Below, piece after piece: positions 1-9,461 of a stretch of 64,000 nucleotides of DNA; within the stretch, counting starts at the first letter, position 1, and every line of letters starts with the position of its first letter. The notes under the pieces were generated by a model. It made no database searches and had not been told where the DNA came from. It worked only from the letters and a program-made list of their open reading frames with translations. Origin of the DNA: Clostridioides difficile_A (GTDB taxonomy: Bacteria; Bacillota; Clostridia; Peptostreptococcales; Peptostreptococcaceae). The position numbers and the translations under genes were made by a program. The DNA is taken from contig OX246690.1 in the NCBI GenBank assembly GCA_945909635.1, positions 1,426,001-1,490,000 on the forward strand, written 5' to 3'.

Positions 1-263
1 TTATATATTTATTACTAGGAGGCGTATTTGCAAGTTTAGGTCAATTTGGAATAACTCTAGCATATAAGTATGCACCTGCTAAGGAAATTTCTATCTTTGA
101 TTATAGTAATATAATTTTTTCAGCAATTTTAAGTATCTTCTTGTTCAATGTTTATCCAGATATGCTAAGTGTTGTTGGATATTTAATAGTATTTTCAGCA
201 GCATTTTATATGTTTTTATATAATAAGAAGTTAGATAAATTAGACAAAGAAAATAGAAGATAA
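1..263 (+). CDS. EamA/DMT-family permease, C-terminal part
   Basis: The reading frame is open from the window edge and stops at a TAA at 261-263, so only about the last 86 residues are seen. They form two to three hydrophobic segments around a motif resembling GGVFASLGQFGITLAYKYAP, typical of the last repeat of EamA drug/metabolite exporters, and end in a lysine-rich cytoplasmic tail. The substrate cannot be told. A second EamA transporter lies at 24780-25724, but nothing visible ties the two together. Confidence 0.75.
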   Translation, partial: IYLLLGGVFASLGQFGITLAYKYAPAKEISIFDYSNIIFSAILSIFLFNVYPDMLSVVGYLIVFSAAFYMFLYNKKLDKLDKENRR

Positions 264-374
264 TAAAGCAATAAGATAGATAAAAATTGTGTTTAGAGTC
301 TGTATTTAATACTTAAGATTTTGTATTGACGTTAAATAATATATAGATTGAAAATATTTAATATACTGGTATAA

Positions 375-416
375 AACAGCAGTTAAAATTGAAAAGTTAT
401 AACTGCTGTTTCTTTT
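375..416 (+). terminator. Rho-independent terminator
   Basis: An 11-bp inverted repeat (AACAGCAGTTA paired with TAACTGCTGTT) is followed by TCTTTT. It sits between the upstream permease and the oxidoreductase at 494, closing the permease transcript. Confidence 0.7.
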
Positions 417-493
417 ATTAAAAATATCCAAATGTATGTAAAAATAGACTATAATAGAGTAGTATAAATAATATAAAGGGGATAAATTAAAGT

Positions 494-1780
494 ATGGAAA
501 AGGTGAAAATTGCTGTAATTGGAGCAGGTAATAGAGGAACATATGCATATGCTCCATATATTTATGAAAATTCTGATGTATGTGAAATAGTTGCTGTAGC
601 TGAACCTAAAAAAGGAAGAAGAGAATTATTTACACAAAAATATAATTTAGATAGTAAAAACGTATTTGAAACTTTAGAAGATTTTTTTGAACAAGATAAA
701 ATGGCAGATGCAGTCATAATAGCTACAAATGATGATAGACATTATGATGTAGCAAAACTAGCTTTTGAAAAAGGCTATCACATATTATTAGAAAAGCCAA
801 TGTCTAACAGTCTAGATGGTTTGGTGCATATAAATGATTTATGTGATAAGTACAAAGATAAGATTTTTATGATTTGTCATGTACTTAGATATTCTCCATT
901 TTATAATAAATTAAAAGAAATTGCAGAAAGTAAGAAATTAGGAGAACTGGTTAGTATACAGTACAATGAAAATATAGGATATTGGCATTTTGCACATAGT
1001 TTTACTAGAGGAAATTGGAGAAATAGTAATGAAACAAGTCCTTTAATTTTAGCTAAGAGTTGTCATGATATGGATATCTTATTATATTTAGTAGGTAGTA
1101 GATGTAAAAAAATATCTGCATTTGGAAGTTTGAAGCATCTTAACAACCAACATGCTAGTGGAGAAATGGCACAGAACTGTCTTCAATGTTTAGTTGAAAA
1201 AAAATGTCCATATTCAGCCAAGAAAATTTATCTAGAAAAAGATAGAAGCATAAACAGGGCTGTTCACATAAATCCGACAGAAGAAAATATTTTAAAAATA
1301 CTTGAGACTAGCCCATATGGAAGATGTGTCTATAGATGTGATAATAATGTTGTAGATAATATGGTAAATATATTGCAGTTTGAAAATGGAGTGACAGCTA
1401 CTTTTAATTTATGTGCATTTACTAAAGAAAGCGGAAGAACTATAAAGCTAATGTTTAGCCATGGTGAAGTTGGCGGAGACTTAAATAAAAATGAGATAAG
1501 AATTAAAGAATTTGGAAAAAATGAAGAAATAGTTATAAAACCATCAAATAAACAGAATATGGTAGAGGAATATGACAGAAATCTTATTTCTGAGTTTGTT
1601 AAATTAGTTTCAAATAAAGAATTAGAAAAGAGTAGAGTAGCAGCGAAAGAGGCTATACAAAGTCATGTAATGGCATTTGCAGCTGAATATTCAAGAGTGA
1701 GTGATGAAGTAGTATATATAGAAGATTTTTTTGATAATGCAAAACAAATGACTAAAGAGATAGAAGAAACTATATTTTAA
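494..1780 (+). CDS. Gfo/Idh/MocA-family NAD(P)-dependent oxidoreductase
   Basis: This 428-residue protein opens with a Rossmann nucleotide-binding site (GAGNRG, residues 10-15) and has the family's EKP motif at about 100-102, where the lysine is catalytic, plus a KSCHD stretch near 188-192 that supplies the usual active-site histidine and aspartate. The family oxidises or reduces sugars, inositols and related polyols with NAD(P). A C-x2-C-x5-C cluster at about 229-238 (CLQC...CPYSA) is seen in a sub-branch and may bind a metal. The start at 494 has AAGGGG about 12 bases upstream. It appears monocistronic, with a terminator just downstream. The substrate is unknown. Confidence 0.85.
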   Translation: MEKVKIAVIGAGNRGTYAYAPYIYENSDVCEIVAVAEPKKGRRELFTQKYNLDSKNVFETLEDFFEQDKMADAVIIATNDDRHYDVAKLAFEKGYHILLEKPMSNSLDGLVHINDLCDKYKDKIFMICHVLRYSPFYNKLKEIAESKKLGELVSIQYNENIGYWHFAHSFTRGNWRNSNETSPLILAKSCHDMDILLYLVGSRCKKISAFGSLKHLNNQHASGEMAQNCLQCLVEKKCPYSAKKIYLEKDRSINRAVHINPTEENILKILETSPYGRCVYRCDNNVVDNMVNILQFENGVTATFNLCAFTKESGRTIKLMFSHGEVGGDLNKNEIRIKEFGKNEEIVIKPSNKQNMVEEYDRNLISEFVKLVSNKELEKSRVAAKEAIQSHVMAFAAEYSRVSDEVVYIEDFFDNAKQMTKEIEETIF

Positions 1781-1804
1781 TTAGAAAACTTGTTAAATAA
1801 AATA

Positions 1805-1866
1805 AAGATAGATTATATAATAGATACACTAATGTATGTGTTCTATCAAAAAATCTATCTTTTTTA
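1805..1866. terminator. Bidirectional hairpin terminator
   Basis: AAGATAGATT pairs with AATCTATCT, with an inner stem around TAGATACAC/GTGTTCTA. It is followed by a T run on the plus strand and preceded by A-rich sequence, and serves the convergent genes ending at 1780 and 1867. Confidence 0.65.
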
Positions 1867-2310
1867 TTAGGACTTTTTCTTATCTCTATCAAAAAAATCC
1901 ATACATTCGGATAAAAGATAAGAGAGTAAAGCGAATAAGATTTCTGTACTTAAAGGAATCGTTATTGAATCCATAAATGTATCAATTATGTTCATAGCTA
2001 GAAAAGTTAGTATAAAATCAATTATAAATTCGCAAAATTTATATAATGAGTAAGGTAATTTGTTTACATATCTAAATATATCTAAAATAGTAGTGCATAA
2101 AAAATCAATTGGGGTAGTTATACAAAAATATATTAAAAAGAAAATTAGTACAGACCCAAGAGATTTATATTCAAAACCTAAGAATGATAAGAAGCCAATT
2201 CCTATAACCGTGAAAATACAAAAAGTTATACCAAAAAAAACAGCAAAAAATAAAAATACAGAAATAAATTCGCCTAAAGGAATTCTTCTTTTATTACTTA
2301 TCTTAATCAA
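1867..2310 (-). CDS. Small membrane protein, possibly YrvL-like regulator
   Basis: The predicted 147-residue protein has a basic N-terminus (MIKISNKRR) and four hydrophobic segments at roughly 12-40, 50-75, 92-115 and 118-136, ending in a charged tail. Length and hydrophobic pattern resemble the YrvL regulatory family of Bacillus, but I recognise no decisive motif. It lies directly downstream of dppA on the same strand, starting 10 bases after the dppA stop, so the two are probably co-transcribed. An overlapping plus-strand frame across the same DNA looks like a shadow. Confidence 0.5.
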   Translation of the reverse strand: MIKISNKRRIPLGEFISVFLFFAVFFGITFCIFTVIGIGFLSFLGFEYKSLGSVLIFFLIYFCITTPIDFLCTTILDIFRYVNKLPYSLYKFCEFIIDFILTFLAMNIIDTFMDSITIPLSTEILFALLSYLLSECMDFFDRDKKKS

Positions 2311-2319
2311 CTCCTTAAT

Positions 2320-3114
2320 TTATATAAATAATAACATTCTTAAAAATTCATAATAGTCTTCTGTTTCAAATAATATTGTTTGAGAATCTATTTTTTTCAT
2401 ATTTGGATAAAAAGAAGATTTAAAAGCCTTGTAATGTTCTCTAAACTTTATTTCTATCTTGAATTTATCAGGTAATTTTATTAAGTGTCTAGATAAATCT
2501 CCAGATAAAGCTTTTTTAACACCTTTTTCTATTTCTTTTAGTGCTAGATTTGGATGTATTGAAATTGAACCATTTCCAATTCCTTTTGATACAGGTATAG
2601 TAACTATATTTGGGTTTAGTTTTTTTGCACTCTCACAAAGCATTTCATCTCCACTTAAAAATGCTACAGGAACATTATAATATGCAGCAATATAAGCATT
2701 TATAGTAAATTCAGACGCTATTTCATCATTTATTTTAAAATAGTCGTAATCAATATCCATGGTATGAGAAAGTGGATTACCATTACAAGTAGCTCCAGAA
2801 TGATAACCAGTAAATATACATGCATCAAAGCTTTCATCAATTCCAGCCATCATAACTAGTGGGTCTTTAGTCCATCCTCTAAGTATTTTTACATTTTCAG
2901 GTAAAATGTCTGGATTAATATTTCTACCACTATCATGTGCATCTTTAACAAGTATTTCATACATGCCAGATTGAGTAGCTCCATTACATGCAGCTGCTAT
3001 TTCTTTGCTCATTTGTGTTCTGTAGTGATGTGAAAATTCGCATTCAAGTTTTGTCTCATCCCAATTTACAATACCACAAGTACCTTCTATATCAGCACTT
3101 AAATATAATTTCAT
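2320..3114 (-). CDS. dppA: M55 family D-aminopeptidase (DppA-like)
   Basis: The first residues, MKLYLSADIEGTCGI, place Asp8 and Glu10 exactly where the two-zinc site of Bacillus DppA has them. Other ligand candidates follow in DAHDSGRNI (near 60), GYHSGATCNG, HTMD and SGDEMLCESA. The enzyme releases N-terminal D-amino acids such as D-Ala from peptides, which fits recycling of cell-wall peptides. I chose the ATG at 3112-3114 because AAGGGGGTC lies at an ideal distance upstream; a longer open frame to 3186 starts in non-coding-looking sequence. At about 264 residues it matches the family length. It probably forms an operon with the membrane protein downstream. Confidence 0.9.
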   Translation of the reverse strand: MKLYLSADIEGTCGIVNWDETKLECEFSHHYRTQMSKEIAAACNGATQSGMYEILVKDAHDSGRNINPDILPENVKILRGWTKDPLVMMAGIDESFDACIFTGYHSGATCNGNPLSHTMDIDYDYFKINDEIASEFTINAYIAAYYNVPVAFLSGDEMLCESAKKLNPNIVTIPVSKGIGNGSISIHPNLALKEIEKGVKKALSGDLSRHLIKLPDKFKIEIKFREHYKAFKSSFYPNMKKIDSQTILFETEDYYEFLRMLLFI

Positions 3115-3543
3115 AATATAGACCCCCTTATATTTATTATTAATGATAATAACAGATAACAGAAAAATATAATCAATAAAGGTCATAAAAATATTATGTC
3201 TTACTATTAATTATTATTAAATCTGTAACTGGAAAATTACTGAACTAGTATTAAAAATATAATACTAAGTACATCTATTTGTATAATTTTTTTATGTATA
3301 ATATTTATATAAGATTGTAACATATAAGTGGTTACATTTACTAGTTTAACATAGTTAAGTATCATTTTTAAGTTAAATTGTTTATAGAAACTATTATATA
3401 GATTTGTAATTAATTAGTTAGAGAAGGCAAAAAGTAGAAAGTTATAAGAAATAAAAGTAAAAAAATAGAGAGTTAGCTGATAATTAATGTACAAAAGTGT
3501 ACTTTATAGTTGCTAAATAACTCTCAAAAAGAAATGTATTATT
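3115..3543. other. Long intergenic region
   Basis: No gene is seen in these 430 bases. The part near 3115 must hold the promoter of dppA (minus strand) and the part near 3540 the end of the next gene's transcript. The only clear structure is the minus-strand terminator at 3458-3525. Confidence 0.5.
3458..3525 (-). terminator. Minus-strand terminator
   Basis: GAGAGTTA at 3468 pairs with TAACTCTC at 3518, enclosing a small GTAC/GTAC hairpin. Reading on the minus strand the stem is followed by a run of T. It closes the transcript of the gene at 3544-3906. Confidence 0.6.
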
Positions 3544-3906
3544 TTAATTGTATTTTTTATTTTTAATAAAGAAAACAATAATTATTGATAAAATAGGATT
3601 TATTGAAAATCCAAATAATGTCCAGAAACTACTATTAAGGTTTTTCTTTGTAGAAATTTTATTACATGCTATTAGGATTATTATATAAATGATACAATTT
3701 AATATTCTAAATATATGTGGTATAAAATTTTGAGCAAGTGCAAATAAAGTAAATGCGTAAAATAAGCCTATGAAAGCAAAGAAAAAGTAGTTTAAATTTT
3801 TGAATTTCGGAAGTTGTTTTTTGTTATCATTAATTGACATGATAACACCAAGAACCATAGCTATCCATCCAAATAAATTTGCTGCTTGTAGACTAAATAT
3901 TGTCAT
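3544..3906 (-). CDS. Hypothetical membrane protein
   Basis: This 120-residue protein has four predicted membrane helices (about 8-26, 40-62, 64-84, 94-113) and a short lysine-rich C-terminus. I do not recognise the family. A good ribosome site (GGAG) precedes the ATG at 3904-3906 and a terminator follows the gene, so it is probably transcribed alone. Confidence 0.55.
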   Translation of the reverse strand: MTIFSLQAANLFGWIAMVLGVIMSINDNKKQLPKFKNLNYFFFAFIGLFYAFTLFALAQNFIPHIFRILNCIIYIIILIACNKISTKKNLNSSFWTLFGFSINPILSIIIVFFIKNKKYN

Positions 3907-3993
3907 GTATTTTCTCCTTTATATTTATTTATATTTAAGTATACAAGATAATTTACTAATATTAAAGCAAATAAAAGGAAGAATTATATAGTT

Positions 3994-4470
3994 TTAAAAT
4001 TCAAATTCATTTTCCCAATCAAATTCTCCTGACTTTTCTACGCTTTTAGGCCAATGATTGCACCATTTAGGAACTGATGGATTTTCAATTCTATCAACAC
4101 TTGGAGTATATGGTTTTAAGTCAATAACAGGGCTATTGTCATTAGCATCAATATATGGGATTTTTATTATACCATTTTCATGGTCTATATTAATAATTTG
4201 TACAGTAGTTAATGCTATTGGATTAGGTCTAATAGGTGACCTTGTCGCAAATATTCCCATAATATCTGGCGCATTTTTATATGGTTTTGGAGTTTCTAAA
4301 ATATTTCTTAATTCGGTATTATCAAATCCATCTGCCCACCAAAGTACATTTAAGTGAGCAAAGTCATCAAGTTCTTTTAGTGCAGGTATATATTTTTTAT
4401 CCAATTCAATAAAGATTTCTTCACCTTGAACACGTATTTTTCCTATAGGATTTACTGATATTTGTTTCAT
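3994..4470 (-). CDS. trmO: TrmO/TsaA-type tRNA t6A37 methyltransferase
   Basis: The protein starts IGKIRV and carries LDDFAHLNVLWWAD, FATRSPIRPNPIALT and DLKPYTPSVD, the conserved blocks of the TsaA/TrmO fold. Family members methylate the N6-threonylcarbamoyladenosine at position 37 of threonine tRNAs using S-adenosylmethionine. At 158 residues it has the catalytic beta-barrel domain only and lacks the C-terminal extension of the E. coli enzyme. The ATG at 4468-4470 is chosen because GGAGGTAATATT stands just before it. It looks monocistronic. Some relatives of this short form may act on other substrates. Confidence 0.8.
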   Translation of the reverse strand: MKQISVNPIGKIRVQGEEIFIELDKKYIPALKELDDFAHLNVLWWADGFDNTELRNILETPKPYKNAPDIMGIFATRSPIRPNPIALTTVQIINIDHENGIIKIPYIDANDNSPVIDLKPYTPSVDRIENPSVPKWCNHWPKSVEKSGEFDWENEFEF

Positions 4471-4573
4471 AATATTACCTCCAATTATTTGGTTTGTCAT
4501 TTGTAATTTTAGAATAGTACCTAACACCATGTGAGAGTCAATATAAAAAATTATTAGATATAAATATTAATAA

Positions 4574-5743
4574 TTAAAAAGCTAATATATTTTTTACATG
4601 AAGCATGACACCAGTAACAAGGCAATCTTCATCAATGTCAAAGGTAGATGTATGTAGAGGAGAGGTAATATTTTTTTTGCTATTTGCACAACCAAGATGG
4701 TAAAAAGCTCCTTCACAGTGCCTTAAAAAATATGAAAAGTCTTCAGCTCCAAGAGTGGGTGTATCTTTAATGATAATATTTTCTTTTCCAAATAAATCTA
4801 TAGCATTTTGTTTAACATAATCTACAAGAGGATTTGAATTTATAAGTGCTGGATAACCCTCCTCAATTTCAACAGAAATACTTCCTCCAAATGTTTTACA
4901 AGTAAAATCGCAAATTTCTTTAATTCGTTTTTTTGAAAAGTTTCTAGTTTCTTGAGTTAAAGTTCTTAAAGTTCCTTTTATAATAACTTTATCACAAACT
5001 ATATTTTCTTTAATTCCGCCTTCAATTTTTCCTAGAGAAATAACCACAGAATCGGTAGGGTTTGTATTTCGACTGACTATTGTTTGTAGAGCAGTTATGA
5101 TATGAGCAGATATAACTATAGCATCAATACCCTGGTGTGGATAAGCCCCATGGCACTTTGAACCATGTACAGTCAATCGAAGTGTATCAGTGGAGGCATT
5201 CAAAGTGTTATATTTTAATTCAATTAAATTTTTATCGATATTGGGATTTACATGAAGGCCAAATATATATTTAACATCTGGATTTTTCAGACAACCATCT
5301 TCCATCATAAGCTGAGCACCACCAATGGTTTCTTCAGCAGGTTGAAAAAAGAATTTTACATTTACATTTAGATAATCCTTTAATTTAAATAGTATATTAC
5401 AAGTGCCAAGTAAAATAGCAGTATGTGCATCATGACCACATGCATGCATTTTACCAAGATTGATGGATTTATAAGAATAATTGAGTTCTTCTATTATAGG
5501 TAATGCATCTATATCGGCTCTTATTGCAACTGTTTCAAAATTTGGATTTATATTTATATATGCAGTTATCCCAGTATGATTTTTATACTCAATGTAATTT
5601 ATACCTATTTCATTTAAATATTTAATGATTTTTTTCTTAGTTTGAAACTCTTCTAATCCAAGTTCTGGAGTTTTATGTAAATCTCTCCTGATATTTATAA
5701 CCCAATCATTTATTTCATTACAAAGAGCTTTTATATTAAGCAT
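4574..5743 (-). CDS. M20 family amidohydrolase / N-acyl-amino-acid deacylase
   Basis: The protein of about 389 residues has the M20D pattern: ADIDALPIIEE, the metal-binding MHACGHDAHTA with the cysteine ligand typical of amidohydrolases, then FFQPAEETIGGAQ with the catalytic glutamate, FGLHVNP, and a late APTLGAEDFSYF stretch with another metal ligand. Such enzymes remove acyl groups from amino acids or cleave amide bonds of small peptides in the cytoplasm. The ATG at 5741-5743 fits best: an upstream in-frame ATG at 5752 lies inside the AGGATG ribosome site. It stands alone on the minus strand. Confidence 0.85.
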   Translation of the reverse strand: MLNIKALCNEINDWVINIRRDLHKTPELGLEEFQTKKKIIKYLNEIGINYIEYKNHTGITAYININPNFETVAIRADIDALPIIEELNYSYKSINLGKMHACGHDAHTAILLGTCNILFKLKDYLNVNVKFFFQPAEETIGGAQLMMEDGCLKNPDVKYIFGLHVNPNIDKNLIELKYNTLNASTDTLRLTVHGSKCHGAYPHQGIDAIVISAHIITALQTIVSRNTNPTDSVVISLGKIEGGIKENIVCDKVIIKGTLRTLTQETRNFSKKRIKEICDFTCKTFGGSISVEIEEGYPALINSNPLVDYVKQNAIDLFGKENIIIKDTPTLGAEDFSYFLRHCEGAFYHLGCANSKKNITSPLHTSTFDIDEDCLVTGVMLHVKNILAF

Positions 5744-5905
5744 AAAACACATCCTAACTATATTAAAAATTTATTTTTCTTCATTAATTATATTATTTAA
5801 TGTAAATCATTATTCTGTATCAAGTACAAATAAAATATCTTATAATTATAGTAGCTAGATTTAGCATGAGGAAAAATATATCATTTTAGAATAAGAGGTG
5901 TTTAA

Positions 5906-6769
5906 ATGTTAGGAATAATTGCGCCATCTGGGCCATTGAGAAATACAAGTTTAGAAGAAATAAAGTCTAATTTAGAGAAATATGGTTATGAAGTTAAATT
6001 TTCAGAAAGTTGTAGCTTAAATTATAAAGGGTATTTAGCTGGTAATGATGATGTCAGAGCAAGAGATATAGAAGATATGTTTTTAGACAAAAATGTAGAT
6101 GTGATTATGTGTTTAAGAGGAGGTTATGGAACAACAAGGATATTAGACAAAATAAATTATGATATAATAAAGCAAAATCCAAAACCATTTATAGGTTTTT
6201 CTGATATAACAGGTTTAAGCTTAGCTTTCTATAAAAATTGTGGTCTCTTACCATATCATGGCATAATGGCAGCAAATGTAGCCAAATGGGATGAGTTTAC
6301 CTATAAATCTCTAATAAATGCTTTAGAATTTAAAGATGAACTCTATTTAGAAAACCCAAAAGAAGAAAAGATTTACACAGTATGTGAAGGTAAAGCAGAG
6401 GGAATAATAATGGGAGGAAATTTATCCTTAATAATTGCTACAATGGGAACTAAGTATGAAATAGATGCAAAGGATAAAATTTTATTTATTGAGGAGATTG
6501 GAGAATCTCAATATAAACTAGATAGAATGTTAACCCAACTATATTCTTCAGGAAAACTTGAGGAATGTAATGGTATAATTTTTGGAGATTTCAAAGATTG
6601 TATTGAAGAAAAGGATTTGATAGAATTATTAGAAGAATTTGCAAGGAAGGTAAATAAGCCAGCTATATATAATCTTCAGTCTGGACATTGCATCCCAATG
6701 ATAACTATTCCTTTAGGTAGAATGTGTGAATTAAATGCTACAGAAAAAATGATTAAATTAAAAAAATAG
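5906..6769 (+). CDS. S66 family LD-carboxypeptidase
   Basis: This 287-residue protein shows the S66 hallmarks: IIAPSGP at the N-terminus, LRGGYGTTRIL, the nucleophile serine in GFSDITGL, and a late SGHCIPMITIPLG that supplies the histidine of the Ser-Glu-His triad. The family cleaves the bond between the L- and D-centres of the third and fourth stem-peptide residues during murein recycling, or hydrolyses microcin C-like compounds. No signal peptide is seen, so it acts in the cytoplasm on imported fragments. It is followed after 70 bases by an unrelated clostridial protein with its own ribosome site. Confidence 0.87.
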   Translation: MLGIIAPSGPLRNTSLEEIKSNLEKYGYEVKFSESCSLNYKGYLAGNDDVRARDIEDMFLDKNVDVIMCLRGGYGTTRILDKINYDIIKQNPKPFIGFSDITGLSLAFYKNCGLLPYHGIMAANVAKWDEFTYKSLINALEFKDELYLENPKEEKIYTVCEGKAEGIIMGGNLSLIIATMGTKYEIDAKDKILFIEEIGESQYKLDRMLTQLYSSGKLEECNGIIFGDFKDCIEEKDLIELLEEFARKVNKPAIYNLQSGHCIPMITIPLGRMCELNATEKMIKLKK

Positions 6770-6839
6770 TGTGTATATAAATATAATGGAAATATGGTAT
6801 AATCTTATACAAGTAAAAATTTAGCTAGGAGGATGAAGA

Positions 6840-7433
6840 ATGTCTGATGATAGAATAATAGACTTTAACGAACTGAAGAACAAAGTTAAAGATTCTGATG
6901 TAGATAAATTTGAGCAATATATATATAACTTATATTTTTCTGTTATGGATGGAAAAATGTCTATGGCTGAGTTTTCAAGAAAAATATTTGATTATATGAG
7001 AGATAACAACATATCTCAAGAAAAGTTTATGAAAATACAGAAGCAATTTATGGAGAGATATGGTATGGACACTGAAGAAGTAGAAAAACAACTTAGAAAC
7101 TTTGGAATCGACCCTTCTACAGCAGGTTTTATGAGTGATAATACTTCCAGCAAAGTATCTACAGAAGATTTAGAATCGTTTAAGAAGAGTGCAGGTTTTT
7201 ATGAGAAATATGGTGAAAAAATTCAGCCAAAAAGTTGTATAACAACATTCATAAAAAATGACTTGAATGATATTAATGTAATAATAGACCAAGAAAAAAT
7301 AATGCTTTGTAGTGATAAAAAAATAAATCTTATGGACTCAGAATTAAATGAGTTTTTATTAGAATATAAGAATATGTTCAACAAAAAGATAAAAGTAGTT
7401 ATGTGTGAGACTACAAACAAGTATGATTATTAA
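6840..7433 (+). CDS. Hypothetical protein, DUF3867-like
   Basis: This 197-residue soluble protein starts MSDDRIIDFNELKNKVKD, is rich in Asp, Glu and Lys and is mostly helical in its first 110 residues. A more mixed C-terminal third is possibly a separate small domain. It resembles the clostridial DUF3867 family, which has no known function. The ribosome site AGGAGGATGAAG is very strong. A strong terminator at 7486 ends the transcript, which may include the LD-carboxypeptidase upstream. Confidence 0.65.
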   Translation: MSDDRIIDFNELKNKVKDSDVDKFEQYIYNLYFSVMDGKMSMAEFSRKIFDYMRDNNISQEKFMKIQKQFMERYGMDTEEVEKQLRNFGIDPSTAGFMSDNTSSKVSTEDLESFKKSAGFYEKYGEKIQPKSCITTFIKNDLNDINVIIDQEKIMLCSDKKINLMDSELNEFLLEYKNMFNKKIKVVMCETTNKYDY

Positions 7434-7485
7434 AAAGTAAATTTAACTATTGAAGCAATATTATTTAGTTATATAACTTAAAAAT

Positions 7486-7547
7486 AAAAATCGCAATTTA
7501 TATTTTTTACAAAAACATGTAAGGAATATGTAAATTGCGATTTTTTT
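7486..7547 (+). terminator. Rho-independent terminator
   Basis: A 14-bp stem (AAATCGCAATTTA with TAAATTGCGATTT) is followed by seven T. It closes the 6840-7433 gene. Confidence 0.85.
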
Positions 7548-7686
7548 ATATTGTATAAGCTAGTTGTAGCAAATAATATTTATAAGTAATGATGTCTTTG
7601 TTAAAACTGTATTCTTATATTAAAGTTTTTATTGAAAATATCTCATTTATTAATTACATAATATACTGTATAAAATAATTGGGTTA

Positions 7687-8322
7687 TTAATGTATTTCTT
7701 TTAATACTTTGATACCATTTTGAATCATACTATTAAAGAATACTAAGTTTAAAAGTTCTGCAGAGTGAACATTTGGGATATCATAAGTATCTACCAAATT
7801 CATAGGTACAACTATATTTTTTTCAATATTATATTGATTAAAATAGGCTTTTAGAGTTATTGCAAATTGATATATACATATATCTGTACAATCACCAACT
7901 ATAATTATGTTGTCTATATCATCAAAATCTAAACGTTCTAATGCAAAAAATCCATTAGTAGAATTTTTAGGAAGAATTAGTAGATTATTTATTGATTTAA
8001 GCTCATCAACCAATTCACTTTCTATATCATTTTCCAAACAGTGAACAGGATAACTCAAAAGCTCTATAGACTTAGAAGTATGGGAGTCAGTAAATGCTAT
8101 TATTCGATTTAATTTATTTGCTATTTTTTTTGTAAATGCTTCAATTGGTTTTATTAAAGACTCTACTCTAGGAGAGTATAAAGCTCCTTGTTTTGCAAAA
8201 CCATTATTGACATCAATTATAAATAAAGCAGTTTTACTCAAATCATAATTTTCTATTTTTTCTATTGGTAGATTATCTAAATTACTTTTTAAAGCTTCAA
8301 GTTCATTTAATAAGTTATCCAT
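7687..8322 (-). CDS. Isochorismatase/nicotinamidase-family hydrolase
   Basis: The 211-residue protein contains ALFIIDVNNGF, with the catalytic aspartate near residue 37, and VGDCTDICIYQFA, with the catalytic cysteine. A lysine for the Asp-Lys-Cys triad is expected between them and is not assigned here. The HCLENDIESEL segment resembles nicotinamidases of the Firmicutes, so nicotinamide deamidation in NAD salvage is the likeliest reaction. A GGAGG ribosome site precedes the ATG at 8320-8322. The GDPD gene lies upstream on the same strand with about 80 bases between. Confidence 0.78.
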   Translation of the reverse strand: MDNLLNELEALKSNLDNLPIEKIENYDLSKTALFIIDVNNGFAKQGALYSPRVESLIKPIEAFTKKIANKLNRIIAFTDSHTSKSIELLSYPVHCLENDIESELVDELKSINNLLILPKNSTNGFFALERLDFDDIDNIIIVGDCTDICIYQFAITLKAYFNQYNIEKNIVVPMNLVDTYDIPNVHSAELLNLVFFNSMIQNGIKVLKEIH

Positions 8323-8400
8323 AGCTATACCTCCGAGATAAATTTAATAAAATTGTACATATTAATTATATAAAAGTCAAGGAGTACAAACATTGTAAGG

Positions 8401-9132
8401 TTAACTATATTGTTTTGAACTTAAAAGATTTGAAGCTATATTTGGATAGTTAGTAAAAATGCCATCTACATTGAGCTTTAGACAATGTAGCATATCATCC
8501 TCTTCATTTACAGTATATACATTGATACCAAGTAAGTTTGTATGGCAAAGTTCAACAAGAGATTCATTTACTAAAATTAAAGGTGCATGAAGGTAACTAT
8601 TACCTAGAAATTTAGCAAAATTGACTACATTGTTTATAGGTAAATAACACAATAATGCCGTTTTTACACTAGGGTCTAATTTATGAAAGTTTTTCAAGCT
8701 ATTGCCATTAAAACTAGATATAAGAACTCGATTTTTCATATTGTATTTTAAAATAAGTCCCAAAACATCTTTTTCTATATTAGGATAGTTCACCTTGTCA
8801 GTTTTTAGTTCTATATTTAAAATAAGGTCTGTAGGTGAAATTAAAATTAATACTTCTTCTAAAGTTGGAATTTTACATTCTTTGTTGTATTGATATCCTT
8901 CAAAAGATGAATTTAGAGTCTTTAGTTTTTTTAAAGTAAGGTCTTTTACAAATCCATGTCCATTAAAAGTTCTATCAACTTTTTCATCATGAATAACTAC
9001 AATTTTTCCATCTTTAGTCTTATGAACATCAAGTTCTATTCCATATATGTCCATATCCAAACATTTTTTAAAAGCTAAAATAGTATTTTCTGGATATTTT
9101 CCACTAAAACCTCTATGAGCGTAAATATTCAT
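8401..9132 (-). CDS. Glycerophosphodiester phosphodiesterase
   Basis: The protein (243 residues) begins YAHRGFSGKYPENTILAF and continues GIELDVHKTKDGKIVVIHDE, the GDPD active site with the catalytic HR and the metal-binding E-x-D and HD pairs. It ends with NVYTVNEEDDM and VDGIFTNYPN. The enzyme splits glycerophosphodiesters into glycerol-3-phosphate and an alcohol. There is no signal peptide, so it is cytoplasmic. AGGAGC precedes the ATG. Confidence 0.92.
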   Translation of the reverse strand: MNIYAHRGFSGKYPENTILAFKKCLDMDIYGIELDVHKTKDGKIVVIHDEKVDRTFNGHGFVKDLTLKKLKTLNSSFEGYQYNKECKIPTLEEVLILISPTDLILNIELKTDKVNYPNIEKDVLGLILKYNMKNRVLISSFNGNSLKNFHKLDPSVKTALLCYLPINNVVNFAKFLGNSYLHAPLILVNESLVELCHTNLLGINVYTVNEEDDMLHCLKLNVDGIFTNYPNIASNLLSSKQYS

Positions 9133-9285
9133 TTATATAGCTCCTTCCAATAAATATAACTTATCTTAAAAAATTTTAATTAATATAATATATCATATTC
9201 TAAAAGGTATTGTTATATATTAATTAAATAACTATTTATAATTTATATATTATATAAATGTAGAAAAATAAAATCATATATGTGT

Positions 9286-9461
9286 TATAATATATTTTAA
9301 ACATTGAAAATATTAAGAATTTAGCAGTTATAATAAGTATAATTTTATGCAAGCTCATGTGTTTAGAGCTTGCATATGTATTATTGATATATTTCTGTAT
9401 CGCGAAAATAAAATTCCAAAAGAATTTTTCTATAGATTTAGTAGTAAGGGGGAATTTTGAT
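9286..9461 (+). promoter_or_regulatory. Promoter and structured leader of the C-A protein gene
   Basis: An extended -10 (TGTGTTATAAT, hexamer 9286-9291) lies about 170 bases before the chosen start. The leader holds a perfect 11-bp inverted repeat (TATGCAAGCTC at 9346, GAGCTTGCATA at 9366) with a 9-base loop and no following T run. It could be an operator or a regulatory RNA hairpin; I do not recognise it as a known riboswitch. Confidence 0.45.

Noticed and set aside
2060..2353. Plus-strand open frame of 97 codons
   Set aside because: Covers the small membrane-protein gene and the end of dppA on the opposite strand; lysine-rich and without a ribosome site.
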